This document shows positions 7,685 through 16,871 of a stretch of 36,318 nt of DNA, in pieces. Made by a program: the position numbers and the translations under genes. Under the pieces are notes generated by a model, which saw only the letters and a program-made list of their open reading frames with translations, searched no databases and had not been told where the DNA came from. The first letter of the stretch is position 1. The number at the start of each line of letters is the position of its first letter. Origin of the DNA: a virus; IMG/VR virus record IMGVR_UViG_3300021963_000350, positions 1 through 36,318 of that record; one strand, 5' to 3'.

Positions 7685-10600
7685 ATGGCACAAATCATTA
7701 AACACAGACGTGGTAGTTTAGAAGCCCTATCGGCGGTAACATCATCCCTTCAGAAAGGTGAGATAGTAATCGCATCAGGCTCATCGAATTTATCAGTAAC
7801 AAACGGAGCATCGATTGTATTCGCAGTTCCAGAAAACGGACAGGTACAAGCGGTAAATAGAGTACTTAGAGGTACTAACGCTCCATCCAATTTTGCTTCA
7901 TCAACTTATAACGGACTAGTAGATGGTGTTCCTTACTACGCAAGTGGTAGTTCTACCTTATATTTACTTGGTTCAGATGGTAACGAAGCAATTAATTTAG
8001 TTGGTAACATTCAACCATTCTCCGCTTCAGTAGATAGCAGATTAGATTCATTGGAATCATCTATTGGTGGTGGTACTGGAATTGGTGCTAGAGTTGCAGC
8101 ATTAGAAGCAACATCAGCATCTCTAAACTCATTTACACAATCATTCTCACAAAGTGTTGCAACTGATTTTAGTGCAAGTGCGGCTCGTTTAACATCATAT
8201 AGTGCTTCAGCTGCTAGTGCACAAAGCTCTTATAGTTCTTCAGCAGCAACTTCATTATCAGCAAGTGCTGCTAGTATAAACGCTAGTATCTTATCATTAT
8301 CAACTTCTGTAGATAGTAGATTAGATGCAGTTGAAAATACAAACGCAACTCAAGCAACTACTGGTTCTAACATATTCTATGGTAACCAAACTATTACAGG
8401 TTCATTATATATTACAAATAACTTAGTAGTACAAGGTTCATCATCTTTACAAAATATCACCGCATCAGCAGTTGATATTGGTACAAATAGAGTAATTTTA
8501 AACACAGCAACACCAGCAGTAAGATTTGGTGGTGTAAGTGTACAAGATTCTGGTTCATTTGCGGGTGTAAGTGGTTCATTACTTTGGGATTCATTCAATA
8601 ATAGATGGATTTACGAACACCCATCAGGAAGTGGTGAAGGATACAATTCAGCAATTCTTATAGCAGGTCCTAAAAACACCGGTTCATTAGGTGAAGAAAT
8701 TGGATTAACCGCTGGATATGTACCTGTTGCAGACGGTGAAGACCATATTAAAAATTCTAATATATCTACCGATGGTACAACTGTAACAATCGCTGGTGGA
8801 TTAAACGTAAGTGGTCAAATTAGTGGTTCAACTATCGCAGGTTTAGGAAATGCAACCGCATTCTCTACATCGGTTGATAGTAGATTGGATTCAGTAGAAG
8901 CATCATTAGGTGGTGGAGGTTCAATCGGAAGCAGAGTAGCTAACTTAGAAACTCATTCTGGTTCTATAAATTCATTTACTCAATCATACTTTACTGATTC
9001 AGCATCATTTGATAGTAGAATTGATAACGTAGTTAGTGATTTAAGTTCAGTATCAGGCGCATTCGCAGTTAGTGTTTCAGCATCTAAAGCAGAATACACA
9101 TCATTTAGTGCAAGTGCAGCTTCTAATCTAAATTCAGTAAGTGGAGCATTCGCTTCAACTGTTGCTAGTTTAGGTTCAACATACGCAACTGATGCAGAAT
9201 TATCATCAGTATCTTCAGCAGTAGCAAGTACAATTGCAGGTTTAGGTTCAACATACGCAACTGATGCAGAATTAAGTTCAGTATCAGGCGCATTCGCTAC
9301 AACTATCGCAAATTTAGGAGATGGGTTTGCAACGGATTCAGAACTTTCATCTTTAAGTGCATCAATTGCGACTAGAGATGCTGGACAAGATACCGCTGTA
9401 TCAAACTTATCATCTTCAGTAAATAGTAGATTAGTAGTTGTAGAAGCAGTATCAGCATCCGCAGCATCCGCTTTAAATAGTGTAAGTGGAGCATTTGCAA
9501 CATCACAGGCATCACAAGACCTTACAATAACTAACTTATCATCTTCATTAGATAGTAGATTAGATACTTTAGAAGGTACTTTCTCATCTTCAGTAAATAG
9601 TAGATTATTAACAAACGTAGATGCAGCAGCTGGGGCATTCGCAAGTGCAAGTGCATATAGTGGTAGTTTAGCATCTACAATCAATACTTTATCAACATCA
9701 GTTGATAGTAGATTAGATTCTTTAGAATCAGCAGTTGGTGGTGGTTCTAACATTGATAATAGATTATCTTCATTAGAAGCAACATCAGCATCGTTAAATG
9801 CAACCGCTTCTAATCACGAGGTTAGAATCGATATCTTAGAAGCATCACAATCAGCATTTGATACCGCTTTCGCATTAAGTGGACAAAACGTTGAAATCAA
9901 TGGTAATTTAACTGTAAAAGGTACAACTACATCAGTAGAATCTACAACTATTAAATTAGGTGATAATATCATCGAATTAAATGGTACAGGAGTTGCAAAT
10001 GGTGGTTTATTGGTTAAAGACGTAACCGCACCAAACACTGTAAGTGGTTCATTACTTTGGGATTCAACAGGTGACTTCTGGAAAGCAGGAGCATTGGGTT
10101 CAGAGCATAGAATTTTAACTGTAAATGATGGTGTAGTAAGTGGTTCTTCGCAAATCACATTATCATCTACAACAGGCTATTCAACATTCAGTTCTTCAGT
10201 AGCAACTTCAGTAAGTGCAAGTAACGCAACAATCACAGCAAATTCGGCAAGTGCAGCAGCATCGTTGAATTCTGTAAGTGGAGCATTCGCAACATCAACT
10301 TCAGCAAGTAACGCAGCAATCACATCGTTGAGTGCAAGTGTTGCTAGTGTAACGGGAGATTTTTCTTCATCGGTAGCAACTTCATTTAGTGCAAGTGCAG
10401 CTAGTGTAACCGCATTGAGTGGTTCGGTATTAAGTTCTATCAATAGTGTTAATTCTACAATATCAACATTATCATCTTCAGTAGATAGTAGATTAGATAC
10501 TTTAGAGGGAACTGGTACAATACAGGGTGTTGGTACAACAAACAATGTAACGTTTAATAGTGTAACCGCATCTGTTAACTTAGGTGTAGCAGCAGGAAAC

Positions 10601-10735
10601 ACAAAGAGAATAGCATTTAGAAATACAAATGGTAACTTAGATTTAGTACCAACTGCATCGGTAGCAGGTGACTTATTACAATGGAACGGAAGTGACTTTG
10701 TGATGAGTAACACAATCGATGGTGGCTCATTCTAA
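7685..10735 (+). CDS. Long tail-fibre/adhesin protein with N-terminal docking segment and repeat shaft
   Basis: 1016-residue trimeric-fibre-like protein. Residues 1-35 (MAQIIKHRRGS... then LQKGEIVIAS) form the docking segment shared with four downstream proteins and resembling the N-terminal domain of phage Mtd-type receptor-binding proteins. The shaft consists of Ser/Ala-rich repeats such as STSVDSRLDSLE and a 24-residue unit SSVSGAFA...YATDAEL, predicted coiled coil with few bulky residues. It also has two inserted 'GSLLWDS' beta modules (bases about 8519-8800 and 10000-10110), the first also present in the 1084-residue protein. The C terminus ends in DGGSF without an S74 chaperone domain. 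A terminator follows at once. The antisense strand has long open frames only because of repetitive codon content. Receptor specificity cannot be told. Confidence 0.8.
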   Translation: MAQIIKHRRGSLEALSAVTSSLQKGEIVIASGSSNLSVTNGASIVFAVPENGQVQAVNRVLRGTNAPSNFASSTYNGLVDGVPYYASGSSTLYLLGSDGNEAINLVGNIQPFSASVDSRLDSLESSIGGGTGIGARVAALEATSASLNSFTQSFSQSVATDFSASAARLTSYSASAASAQSSYSSSAATSLSASAASINASILSLSTSVDSRLDAVENTNATQATTGSNIFYGNQTITGSLYITNNLVVQGSSSLQNITASAVDIGTNRVILNTATPAVRFGGVSVQDSGSFAGVSGSLLWDSFNNRWIYEHPSGSGEGYNSAILIAGPKNTGSLGEEIGLTAGYVPVADGEDHIKNSNISTDGTTVTIAGGLNVSGQISGSTIAGLGNATAFSTSVDSRLDSVEASLGGGGSIGSRVANLETHSGSINSFTQSYFTDSASFDSRIDNVVSDLSSVSGAFAVSVSASKAEYTSFSASAASNLNSVSGAFASTVASLGSTYATDAELSSVSSAVASTIAGLGSTYATDAELSSVSGAFATTIANLGDGFATDSELSSLSASIATRDAGQDTAVSNLSSSVNSRLVVVEAVSASAASALNSVSGAFATSQASQDLTITNLSSSLDSRLDTLEGTFSSSVNSRLLTNVDAAAGAFASASAYSGSLASTINTLSTSVDSRLDSLESAVGGGSNIDNRLSSLEATSASLNATASNHEVRIDILEASQSAFDTAFALSGQNVEINGNLTVKGTTTSVESTTIKLGDNIIELNGTGVANGGLLVKDVTAPNTVSGSLLWDSTGDFWKAGALGSEHRILTVNDGVVSGSSQITLSSTTGYSTFSSSVATSVSASNATITANSASAAASLNSVSGAFATSTSASNAAITSLSASVASVTGDFSSSVATSFSASAASVTALSGSVLSSINSVNSTISTLSSSVDSRLDTLEGTGTIQGVGTTNNVTFNSVTASVNLGVAAGNTKRIAFRNTNGNLDLVPTASVAGDLLQWNGSDFVMSNTIDGGSF

Positions 10736-10742
10736 AAATATT

Positions 10743-10774
10743 AAACCCTCCTCTCCGAAAAGGGGAGGGTTTTT
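10743..10774 (+). terminator. Intrinsic terminator after the 1016-residue adhesin gene
   Basis: Stem AAACCCTCCTCT (10743-10754) with AGGGGAGGGTTT (10761-10772), including one G-T pair, a 6-base loop CCGAAA, and a short T-tail. It is one of the few GC-rich spots in this AT-rich sequence and lies 7 bases after the stop codon. Confidence 0.9.
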
Positions 10775-10805
10775 AAAATTTCTAAATCCTATAATAAAAT
10801 AAAAG

Positions 10806-11429
10806 ATGGCTCAAGATAAAACAATATTATTACATAGAAGGTCCGCCGTATCGGGTTCAAGACCAACCGAAGCTGCTTTAAGAGTAGGTGAGATTGCATT
10901 GAACACCTACGATGGTAAGGCTTTTATACATAAATCGGGTTCCGTTGATGAAGTAGTAGATATAGTTGTTGCCGGTTCAAACACCCAAGGTGATATTAAC
11001 ATATTAGGCACCGGTTCATTTGGAGAATTAAATGTAACAAACGATTTCAACGTTAGTGGAAGTATATTCGTAAATGGTGATGTTGTTGGTTTGGGTGATG
11101 TTGACTTCGCCGGAGCAGTAACCGCTTCATTCTTTGTCGGTGATGGTAGATACATAACAGGTGTTACCGCATCAATGAGACCGGATGATTTTGATTTTAA
11201 TTCACAACCATTCGCAGGAACAACCGGATATATTCAAGCAACGGGTTCTCTATATAAAGTAACAACTACTCCATCTGCAGTTGAATTTAGACACAACGAT
11301 ATTCCATTCGCAACCTTTACAACAGGTAGTACAACTTTATACGGAATAGGTGATATTTTAGTGTTTAGTGGTTCGGTTGCAAGTAGATTGCAAGCAGTAG
11401 AAGCTGGAATGGATGGGGGAACTTTTTAA
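10806..11429 (+). CDS. Short adhesin/fibre protein of the docking-domain family
   Basis: 207 residues. The N terminus (TILLHRRSAV, then RVGEIALNTYDGKAFIHKSG at about 27-46) is the shared docking segment in its clearest form, closely matching the 250-residue protein downstream. The middle has beta-repeat turns of fibre type (ILGTGSFGELNVTNDFNVSG). The end is SVASRLQAVEAGMDGGTF, a short coiled-coil turn plus the DGG(S/T)F tail. The protein looks like a docking domain and terminal tag with almost no shaft, perhaps an adaptor to which other fibres bind. No TATTTATA motif precedes it; the only promoter-like string is TATAAT at 10790-10795, which is weak. Confidence 0.68.
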   Translation: MAQDKTILLHRRSAVSGSRPTEAALRVGEIALNTYDGKAFIHKSGSVDEVVDIVVAGSNTQGDINILGTGSFGELNVTNDFNVSGSIFVNGDVVGLGDVDFAGAVTASFFVGDGRYITGVTASMRPDDFDFNSQPFAGTTGYIQATGSLYKVTTTPSAVEFRHNDIPFATFTTGSTTLYGIGDILVFSGSVASRLQAVEAGMDGGTF

Positions 11430-11451
11430 TTTACGATAAACAAAATTATTT

Positions 11452-11461
11452 TATATTTATA
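11452..11461 (+). promoter_or_regulatory. TATATTTATA motif abutting a terminator
   Basis: Full 10-mer whose last base is the first base of the hairpin at 11461-11482. It lies 57 bases upstream of the ATG at 11519, the longest spacing of the set. Confidence 0.55.
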
Positions 11462-11490
11462 AAGGTACTATATAGTACCTTTTTTTTTTG
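11461..11490 (+). terminator. Intrinsic terminator after the 207-residue adhesin gene
   Basis: Palindrome AAAGGTACTATATAGTACCTTT (11461-11482) with up to 10 bp around a minimal loop, followed by a T-run to 11489. It would end transcripts reading through from the gene at 10806-11429. Confidence 0.85.
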
Positions 11491-11518
11491 TTATATAATT
11501 TATTAAGTAACCATAGAT

Positions 11519-12271
11519 ATGGCTCAAACGATTGTACTAAGGCGTTCTGCCCAACCAGGCAAAATACCAGACACCGGTTCTTTGAATTTAGGTGAGCTGG
11601 CGATAAATACTTATGATGGTAAAATATTCTTTGCCAAATCGGGCTCAATACAATCAATAGAGCAGATTGTAACCACAAATACAATTACAAGTGGTTCAAT
11701 TAACATAGTTGGTACGGGTTCATTTGATGAATTAGTTGTAACAAAAGATGTACAGGTAAACAATAGTTTGTATGTAGTATCGGATATCGTTGGTAATGGT
11801 GATTTAGATGTATTAGGAAGTGTATCGGGTTCAGAATTAAGAATCACAGGTACAGGTTCATTTGAATCATTACAAGTAAACGATACCCTAACTGTAAACC
11901 ACGGAACTACAATTATAAGTGGTTCTCAATTAGTAACTTCAGATTTAACTGTTTTAGGACAGGTTAACGCAAGACAATTTAATATTTCAATAATATCTTC
12001 TTCGGTATTATATGAAAGTGGTTCTTCGAATTTTGGTAACTCTTTAGATGATACTCACACATATACCGGCTCACTTCAAATAACAGGAAGTGTAACTGCA
12101 TCCTATTTTGTAGGAGATGGTAGTGGTTTGACTAATTTATCAGTAGATTTATCAACCGCACAATTAAACGATGTAGATGGAAATGATATACCAAAACGTT
12201 CATTTGCAGAATTATTTTTAGCTTGTGCAACATCAACAGCAATAGAAGTAGATTTGGATTTTAATATTTAA
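11519..12271 (+). CDS. Medium-length adhesin/fibre protein of the docking-domain family
   Basis: 250 residues. The N-terminal docking segment is MAQTIVLRRSAQPG followed by LGELAINTYDGKIFFAKSGS (about residues 24-43), close to the 207-residue protein. Residues 60-215 are TGS/SGS beta repeats (INIVGTGSFDELVVTKDVQV; LQITGSVTASYFVGDGSGL). The C terminus (about 215-250: NDIPKRSFAELFLACATSTA...) is different, has no DGG tail and no S74 domain, and may be a small head. It stands alone between a terminator and the next TATTTATA motif, so it is probably monocistronic. Confidence 0.68.
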   Translation: MAQTIVLRRSAQPGKIPDTGSLNLGELAINTYDGKIFFAKSGSIQSIEQIVTTNTITSGSINIVGTGSFDELVVTKDVQVNNSLYVVSDIVGNGDLDVLGSVSGSELRITGTGSFESLQVNDTLTVNHGTTIISGSQLVTSDLTVLGQVNARQFNISIISSSVLYESGSSNFGNSLDDTHTYTGSLQITGSVTASYFVGDGSGLTNLSVDLSTAQLNDVDGNDIPKRSFAELFLACATSTAIEVDLDFNI

Positions 12272-12281
12272 GATATTTATA
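12272..12281 (+). promoter_or_regulatory. GATATTTATA motif, candidate late promoter
   Basis: Begins right after the stop of the preceding gene and ends 16 bases before the ATG at 12298, the closest spacing of the set. It leaves room only for a very short leader. Confidence 0.58.
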
Positions 12282-12297
12282 AAAAAGAATAAAATAG

Positions 12298-15200
12298 ATG
12301 GCATCGATTTTTAAATTAAGAAGAGGTTCAGGTTCCGTAAATTTGGAATATGGTGAACTATATATTCATAGTGCATCATTACAATATGGTGATTCAAATG
12401 ATGCGGAAGTTACGTTATTACCATTGGATAGACAAATATCCGGAAATGTTACGTTAACCGGCAGCATTAATTTAAGTGGAAGTTTAAGTGCATCTAATAT
12501 TCATGTACAAAATAATTTATATGTATCCGGTAATTTATATTTAGGAAACGAAACAACGGATACAATTACAACAACAGGTGAATTTACATCACATTTAATA
12601 CCAAACCCAACTAGAACTTATGATTTAGGTGCCGAAGGAAAGTGGTGGAGAAATATTTATGTTAATACTGTATCGGCATCATTTATATCAGGCTCAATTG
12701 CAGGTATTGGAAATATAAACGAATTTTCTCATTCAGTAGATAATAGATTAGATACTTTAGAACTATCGGCATCTCTATATGATAATGCTATGAGTGGTTC
12801 AAAAAGATTATATGTTTCACCAAGCGGTAGTGATGCAAACGATGGTTCAGACCCATCAGTTCCATTTAGAACAATTAAAGCAGCCGTTGAATCATTAGGA
12901 AATGCGCTTTACACAAATACAAAAAGATATACAATATTTGTAGGAAGTGGTGAATATGTTGAGCAAAACCCAATCGCAGTTCCTCCTGGAGTTGCAATTG
13001 TTGGTGATACATTAAGAACAGTTAGATTATACGCAGCAAATCCTACAAAAGATTATTTCCATACACATGATTCAAACTATTTTTATGGTTTGAGATTTTT
13101 GGATTTAAAACATCCTGCGTTCGCATTTTCGTTCCCATCATCTACTGCAACTTCAACAATAAGCGGTGGTAGTATTTCTACAATATCGGTAGTTCATTCT
13201 ATGACAGGATATACCGATGGAAACAATCAGGATATTGGAATTATTATAGAAGGACCAGATGTTAGTGGTAGTATAGCAACTGCAACCGCTAATGTAGTGG
13301 GTGGAGTTATTACTCAAATAAATGTAACGCATGGTGGTACAAACTATGGTGCAACAGAAAAGCCACACATATCAATACCGGCTCCTTTAGCTAAAAGACC
13401 AGTTATTACCACATCACCATATATTCAGAATTGTTCTTCAATTACAGGCCCATTCAATACATCGGGCACTAAAGTTCTTCAAGCATTACCATATGATGAA
13501 GCTACTTATAATATAGATGAGCAAGGAGCCGGTGGTGGTATAAGAATAGATGGTAATTTAGTACATCCAGTATCTCCATTGGAATCATTCGTAGCAGATG
13601 CGTTTACGCAAGTGAATCAGGGTGGACCTGGTCACTTAGTAATTAATAAAGGATATGCACAATTTGTATCTTGTTTTACTACATTTTGTACTTATGGATT
13701 TAAAGTAGCAAGTGGTGGTTTTGCAAATATTTCAAATTCAGTAATTGACTTTGGCGCAAAAGGTTTAATATCAAAAACGTATTTCCCACAAACATATAAC
13801 ACAGGTTCATCTTTAGAAACAAAAACTTCAACTGTAAGTGGTTTTGTAATTGATGAAAATGGAGCAGGATATACAGGCTCCGTAGCTAACGTAACAATAT
13901 CGGGCGGAGGAGCAAGTGTTCAAGCAACTGCTGAAGCAACTGTAAACGCAAATGGTTCAATTGATGAAATTGTACTTTTAACGGGTGGAAGTGGTTATAC
14001 ATCACAACCAAATGTTACAATAGCAGCACCAACGGGAATCGGTGGAATTCAAGCAACTACTGTAAGTGGTAAAGCACTTATTAGTGGTGTTAGTGAAATG
14101 TTGATGTCTTTACAAAGTGGAAGTAGAGGTGTTGATATTTCTTCTAATATGATTTTAAATGGCGTTAACTATTTGGTAACTGATGTTGCGAAAGTAGTTG
14201 GACAGCCAACACAAAGAAGAATTACAACTTATCCAGCACCACCTTCAATAGCAACAGGAGATACAATAAATTTCCACCAACTATCAAATATCTCAACGGG
14301 TGGATTGGTGATGGAATACGTTGGTAGTGGTGTAACGTTCAATGCACTTCCAAAATATGGTGGTGTTCCAATTAGAACGAGAGAAATTAACGAAATAGAA
14401 CCAGGTAGAGTATTTTATTCTACTGTTGATAATATTGGTAATTTAAAAATCGGTGATTTCTTTGCAGTAAATCAATTGACCGGAGAGGTAACAATTGATG
14501 CAAATTCATTTAATTTATCAGGTCTTAACGCCATCGGTCCATTCAAAAGAAATGGTGTAGCAGTTGGTGTTGTATTGCAAGAAGTAAGTAATAATACAAC
14601 TTTACTTAACTCACAAGGATTATATGGTGAAGATACAGTTCCAACCCAATATGCGGTTAAAGGATATATTGACCCAATTAGTTCGAGTTTAGATGCAAGA
14701 TTAGATTTAGTTGAATCAACTTCATCTTACCTAAACACAACATTTAGTACTTCGGTAGATAGCAGATTAGACTTAGTAGAAGCAACCGCTTCTTATTTAA
14801 ATACTACATTCTCAACTTCAGTTGATAGTAGATTAGATACATTAGAAACTGCAGCAACTTCAGATGATGATAGATTAGATGCGTTGGAAGCATATTCTGC
14901 ATCTCTTAAAACCGCAATATCAGCAAGTGGACAGGATTTAATTATATATGGTAACTTAACTGTACAGGGTACTCAAACTTCATTAAATGTAAATGAAGTA
15001 TTTGTAGAAGATAAAACATTAACATTGGCAAGTGGTTCAGCAACTGCAGCGGCAGCTGACGGAGCTGGTATTCATATAGCAGGCGCTAATGTTACAATGA
15101 GTTGGGATAATAACAATAGCAGAATCAATTTAAACAAATCATTTTATGCAAATGGTGATTTAAGTGGTTCTACATTAATTGGTATTGGTAATGTAACATC

Positions 15201-16818
15201 GTATTCAACTTCAGTTGATGCTAGATTAGATGTTGTTGAAGCTACTGCATCTTTATATGTTGCATTCTCAACTTCAGTAGATAGCAGATTAGACTTAGTA
15301 GAAGCAACCGCTTCTTATTTGAATACAACTTTCTCAACATCGGTAGATAGTAGATTGGATGTAGTAGAAGCAACTACAACAACTTTAAACACTACATTTA
15401 GTAGTTCAGTTAATTCCAGATTAAACTCTTTACAATCATATACTGCAAGTGTTTCAACTTCAGTTGGATTATTAGAAGCAACCGCATCATATTTAAATAC
15501 AACATTTAGTAGTTCAGTAGATGGAAGACTAGATTCGGTAGAATCATATACCGCTAGTGTTTCAACTTCAGTTGGATTATTACAAACAACTGCTTCATAT
15601 CTAAATACTACGTTCAGTACTTCGGTAGATGTTAGATTGGATGGATTGGAAATAGAAAGTGCAAGTTTCAAAACATTTACAGGTTCAGTATTTTATCCAT
15701 TCTCAACATCAGTAGATAGCAGATTGGATTTAACTGAAGCAACCGCATCATATTTAAATACAACATTTAGTACTTCGGTAGATGCTAGATTAGATAATAT
15801 AGAGGCTTCAACTGCTTCTTTAAGTAGTTGGACTGGTTCTATATTTAATACATTCTCTACATCAGTAGATAGTAGATTAGATGGTGTAGAATATACCGCA
15901 TCTTTATTTGGTGGTGGATTGATTGCACAATTGAATGCAATTAATAACTCTACTGCATCTTTACAATTAGTAACGGCATCATTACATTCATTTACATCTT
16001 CATACTATACTACTTCGGCATCATTTGATGGTAGAATAGATGCTTTAGAACTATTCAGTTCATCGTTAAATAATACATTTGCAACTGATGCAGAATTATC
16101 AGCAGTATCTGCGGCTATCGCAGTAAGAGATGCAGGACAAGATAGTACTATTACAACATTATCTTCTTCAGTTGATGCAAGATTAGATTTATTGGAAGGT
16201 AAAGATATTATTATAAATTTAGGCGGTGATTTAAGTGGTAGTGGTGTTTCAACGGATTTAGGAACTGTTACATTGAACGCATATGTAGCAGCAGATTCTA
16301 TTGCATTAGCAACTGATACATCAGGTAGCTATGTTCATACAATATCGGGTACAACAAATCAAATTACAGTAGCTGGTTCTGGTGTAGAAAGAGCAGATAT
16401 TACATTATCTTTACCACAAAATATACACACATCAGCAAACGTACAATTCAATTCAATTGGAGTTGGAACTGCAGCATCAACAACCGCTGGTGAAATTAGA
16501 GCAACGGGAGATATTACCGCATTCTACTCATCCGATATTCGTTTAAAAGAAAATATTGTTCTAATTCCAAACGCTTTAGAAAAAGTAAAACAAATTAGTG
16601 GTAACACTTACGATTGGAAAGAAGGATATGATGAAATTCACTCTCATAAAGGAAACGATGTTGGGGTAATTGCACAAGAAATTGAACAAATACTTCCTCA
16701 AATTGTAACAAATAGAGATAACGGATTCAAAGCAGTTCAATATGAAAAAATTATTCCATTATTAATTGAAGCAATAAAAGAATTATCAGCGAAAGTTGAT
16801 AGTTTGGAAAATAAATAA
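12298..16818 (+). CDS. Giant tail fibre/spike: docking segment, beta-helix region, hendecad shaft, S74 chaperone domain
   Basis: 1506 residues, the largest gene here. Domains in order: docking segment (1-25, SIFKLRRGSGS, LEYGELYI); beta repeats, with PTRTYDLGAEGKWWRNIYV near residue 104; a right-handed beta-helix-like region from about 169 (KRLYVSPSGSDANDG) to about 690, interrupted by two 'GGxxY' beta inserts; a coiled-coil shaft about 790-1280 with a 22-residue unit FSTSVDSRLDLVEATASYLN; and a C-terminal S74 intramolecular chaperone (1411-1506). In the S74 domain SSDIRLKENI supplies the expected catalytic Ser1412 and Lys1417, so cleavage before Ser1412 should release the chaperone after trimer folding. 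The beta-helix could bind or degrade polysaccharide, but I cannot assign catalytic residues. A TATTTATA motif lies 16 bases upstream. Confidence 0.82.
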   Translation: MASIFKLRRGSGSVNLEYGELYIHSASLQYGDSNDAEVTLLPLDRQISGNVTLTGSINLSGSLSASNIHVQNNLYVSGNLYLGNETTDTITTTGEFTSHLIPNPTRTYDLGAEGKWWRNIYVNTVSASFISGSIAGIGNINEFSHSVDNRLDTLELSASLYDNAMSGSKRLYVSPSGSDANDGSDPSVPFRTIKAAVESLGNALYTNTKRYTIFVGSGEYVEQNPIAVPPGVAIVGDTLRTVRLYAANPTKDYFHTHDSNYFYGLRFLDLKHPAFAFSFPSSTATSTISGGSISTISVVHSMTGYTDGNNQDIGIIIEGPDVSGSIATATANVVGGVITQINVTHGGTNYGATEKPHISIPAPLAKRPVITTSPYIQNCSSITGPFNTSGTKVLQALPYDEATYNIDEQGAGGGIRIDGNLVHPVSPLESFVADAFTQVNQGGPGHLVINKGYAQFVSCFTTFCTYGFKVASGGFANISNSVIDFGAKGLISKTYFPQTYNTGSSLETKTSTVSGFVIDENGAGYTGSVANVTISGGGASVQATAEATVNANGSIDEIVLLTGGSGYTSQPNVTIAAPTGIGGIQATTVSGKALISGVSEMLMSLQSGSRGVDISSNMILNGVNYLVTDVAKVVGQPTQRRITTYPAPPSIATGDTINFHQLSNISTGGLVMEYVGSGVTFNALPKYGGVPIRTREINEIEPGRVFYSTVDNIGNLKIGDFFAVNQLTGEVTIDANSFNLSGLNAIGPFKRNGVAVGVVLQEVSNNTTLLNSQGLYGEDTVPTQYAVKGYIDPISSSLDARLDLVESTSSYLNTTFSTSVDSRLDLVEATASYLNTTFSTSVDSRLDTLETAATSDDDRLDALEAYSASLKTAISASGQDLIIYGNLTVQGTQTSLNVNEVFVEDKTLTLASGSATAAAADGAGIHIAGANVTMSWDNNNSRINLNKSFYANGDLSGSTLIGIGNVTSYSTSVDARLDVVEATASLYVAFSTSVDSRLDLVEATASYLNTTFSTSVDSRLDVVEATTTTLNTTFSSSVNSRLNSLQSYTASVSTSVGLLEATASYLNTTFSSSVDGRLDSVESYTASVSTSVGLLQTTASYLNTTFSTSVDVRLDGLEIESASFKTFTGSVFYPFSTSVDSRLDLTEATASYLNTTFSTSVDARLDNIEASTASLSSWTGSIFNTFSTSVDSRLDGVEYTASLFGGGLIAQLNAINNSTASLQLVTASLHSFTSSYYTTSASFDGRIDALELFSSSLNNTFATDAELSAVSAAIAVRDAGQDSTITTLSSSVDARLDLLEGKDIIINLGGDLSGSGVSTDLGTVTLNAYVAADSIALATDTSGSYVHTISGTTNQITVAGSGVERADITLSLPQNIHTSANVQFNSIGVGTAASTTAGEIRATGDITAFYSSDIRLKENIVLIPNALEKVKQISGNTYDWKEGYDEIHSHKGNDVGVIAQEIEQILPQIVTNRDNGFKAVQYEKIIPLLIEAIKELSAKVDSLENK
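14755..15320 (+). repeat. 44-bp direct repeat pair in the 1506-residue fibre gene
   Basis: Bases 14755-14798 and 15277-15320 are identical over 44 bp (starting gtagatagcagattagac). Both encode DSRLDLVEATASY within the 22-residue coiled-coil unit. The two are 522 bases (174 codons) apart and in frame. Confidence 0.88.
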
Positions 16819-16827
16819 ATATTTATA
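16818..16827 (+). promoter_or_regulatory. AATATTTATA motif, candidate late promoter
   Basis: Overlaps the last base of the 1506-residue gene's stop codon and ends 44 bases before the ATG at 16872. The following leader is A-rich and includes AAGG, a weak Shine-Dalgarno-like string. Confidence 0.57.
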
Positions 16828-16871
16828 CACATACATTAATCATTTAACGTACTAAAAAAAAGGTAAACTAG

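Noticed and set aside
8980-9753. 257-codon open frame on the minus strand, and similar long minus-strand frames across 7685-20126
   Set aside because: They mirror the Ser/Ala-rich repeats of the + strand fibre genes. The translations are repetitive, resemble no known protein, and have no start context.
10790-10795. TATAAT as a sigma-70 -10 box for the 207-residue adhesin gene
   Set aside because: It has no matching -35 element, lies only 10 bases from the ATG, and is expected by chance in such AT-rich sequence.
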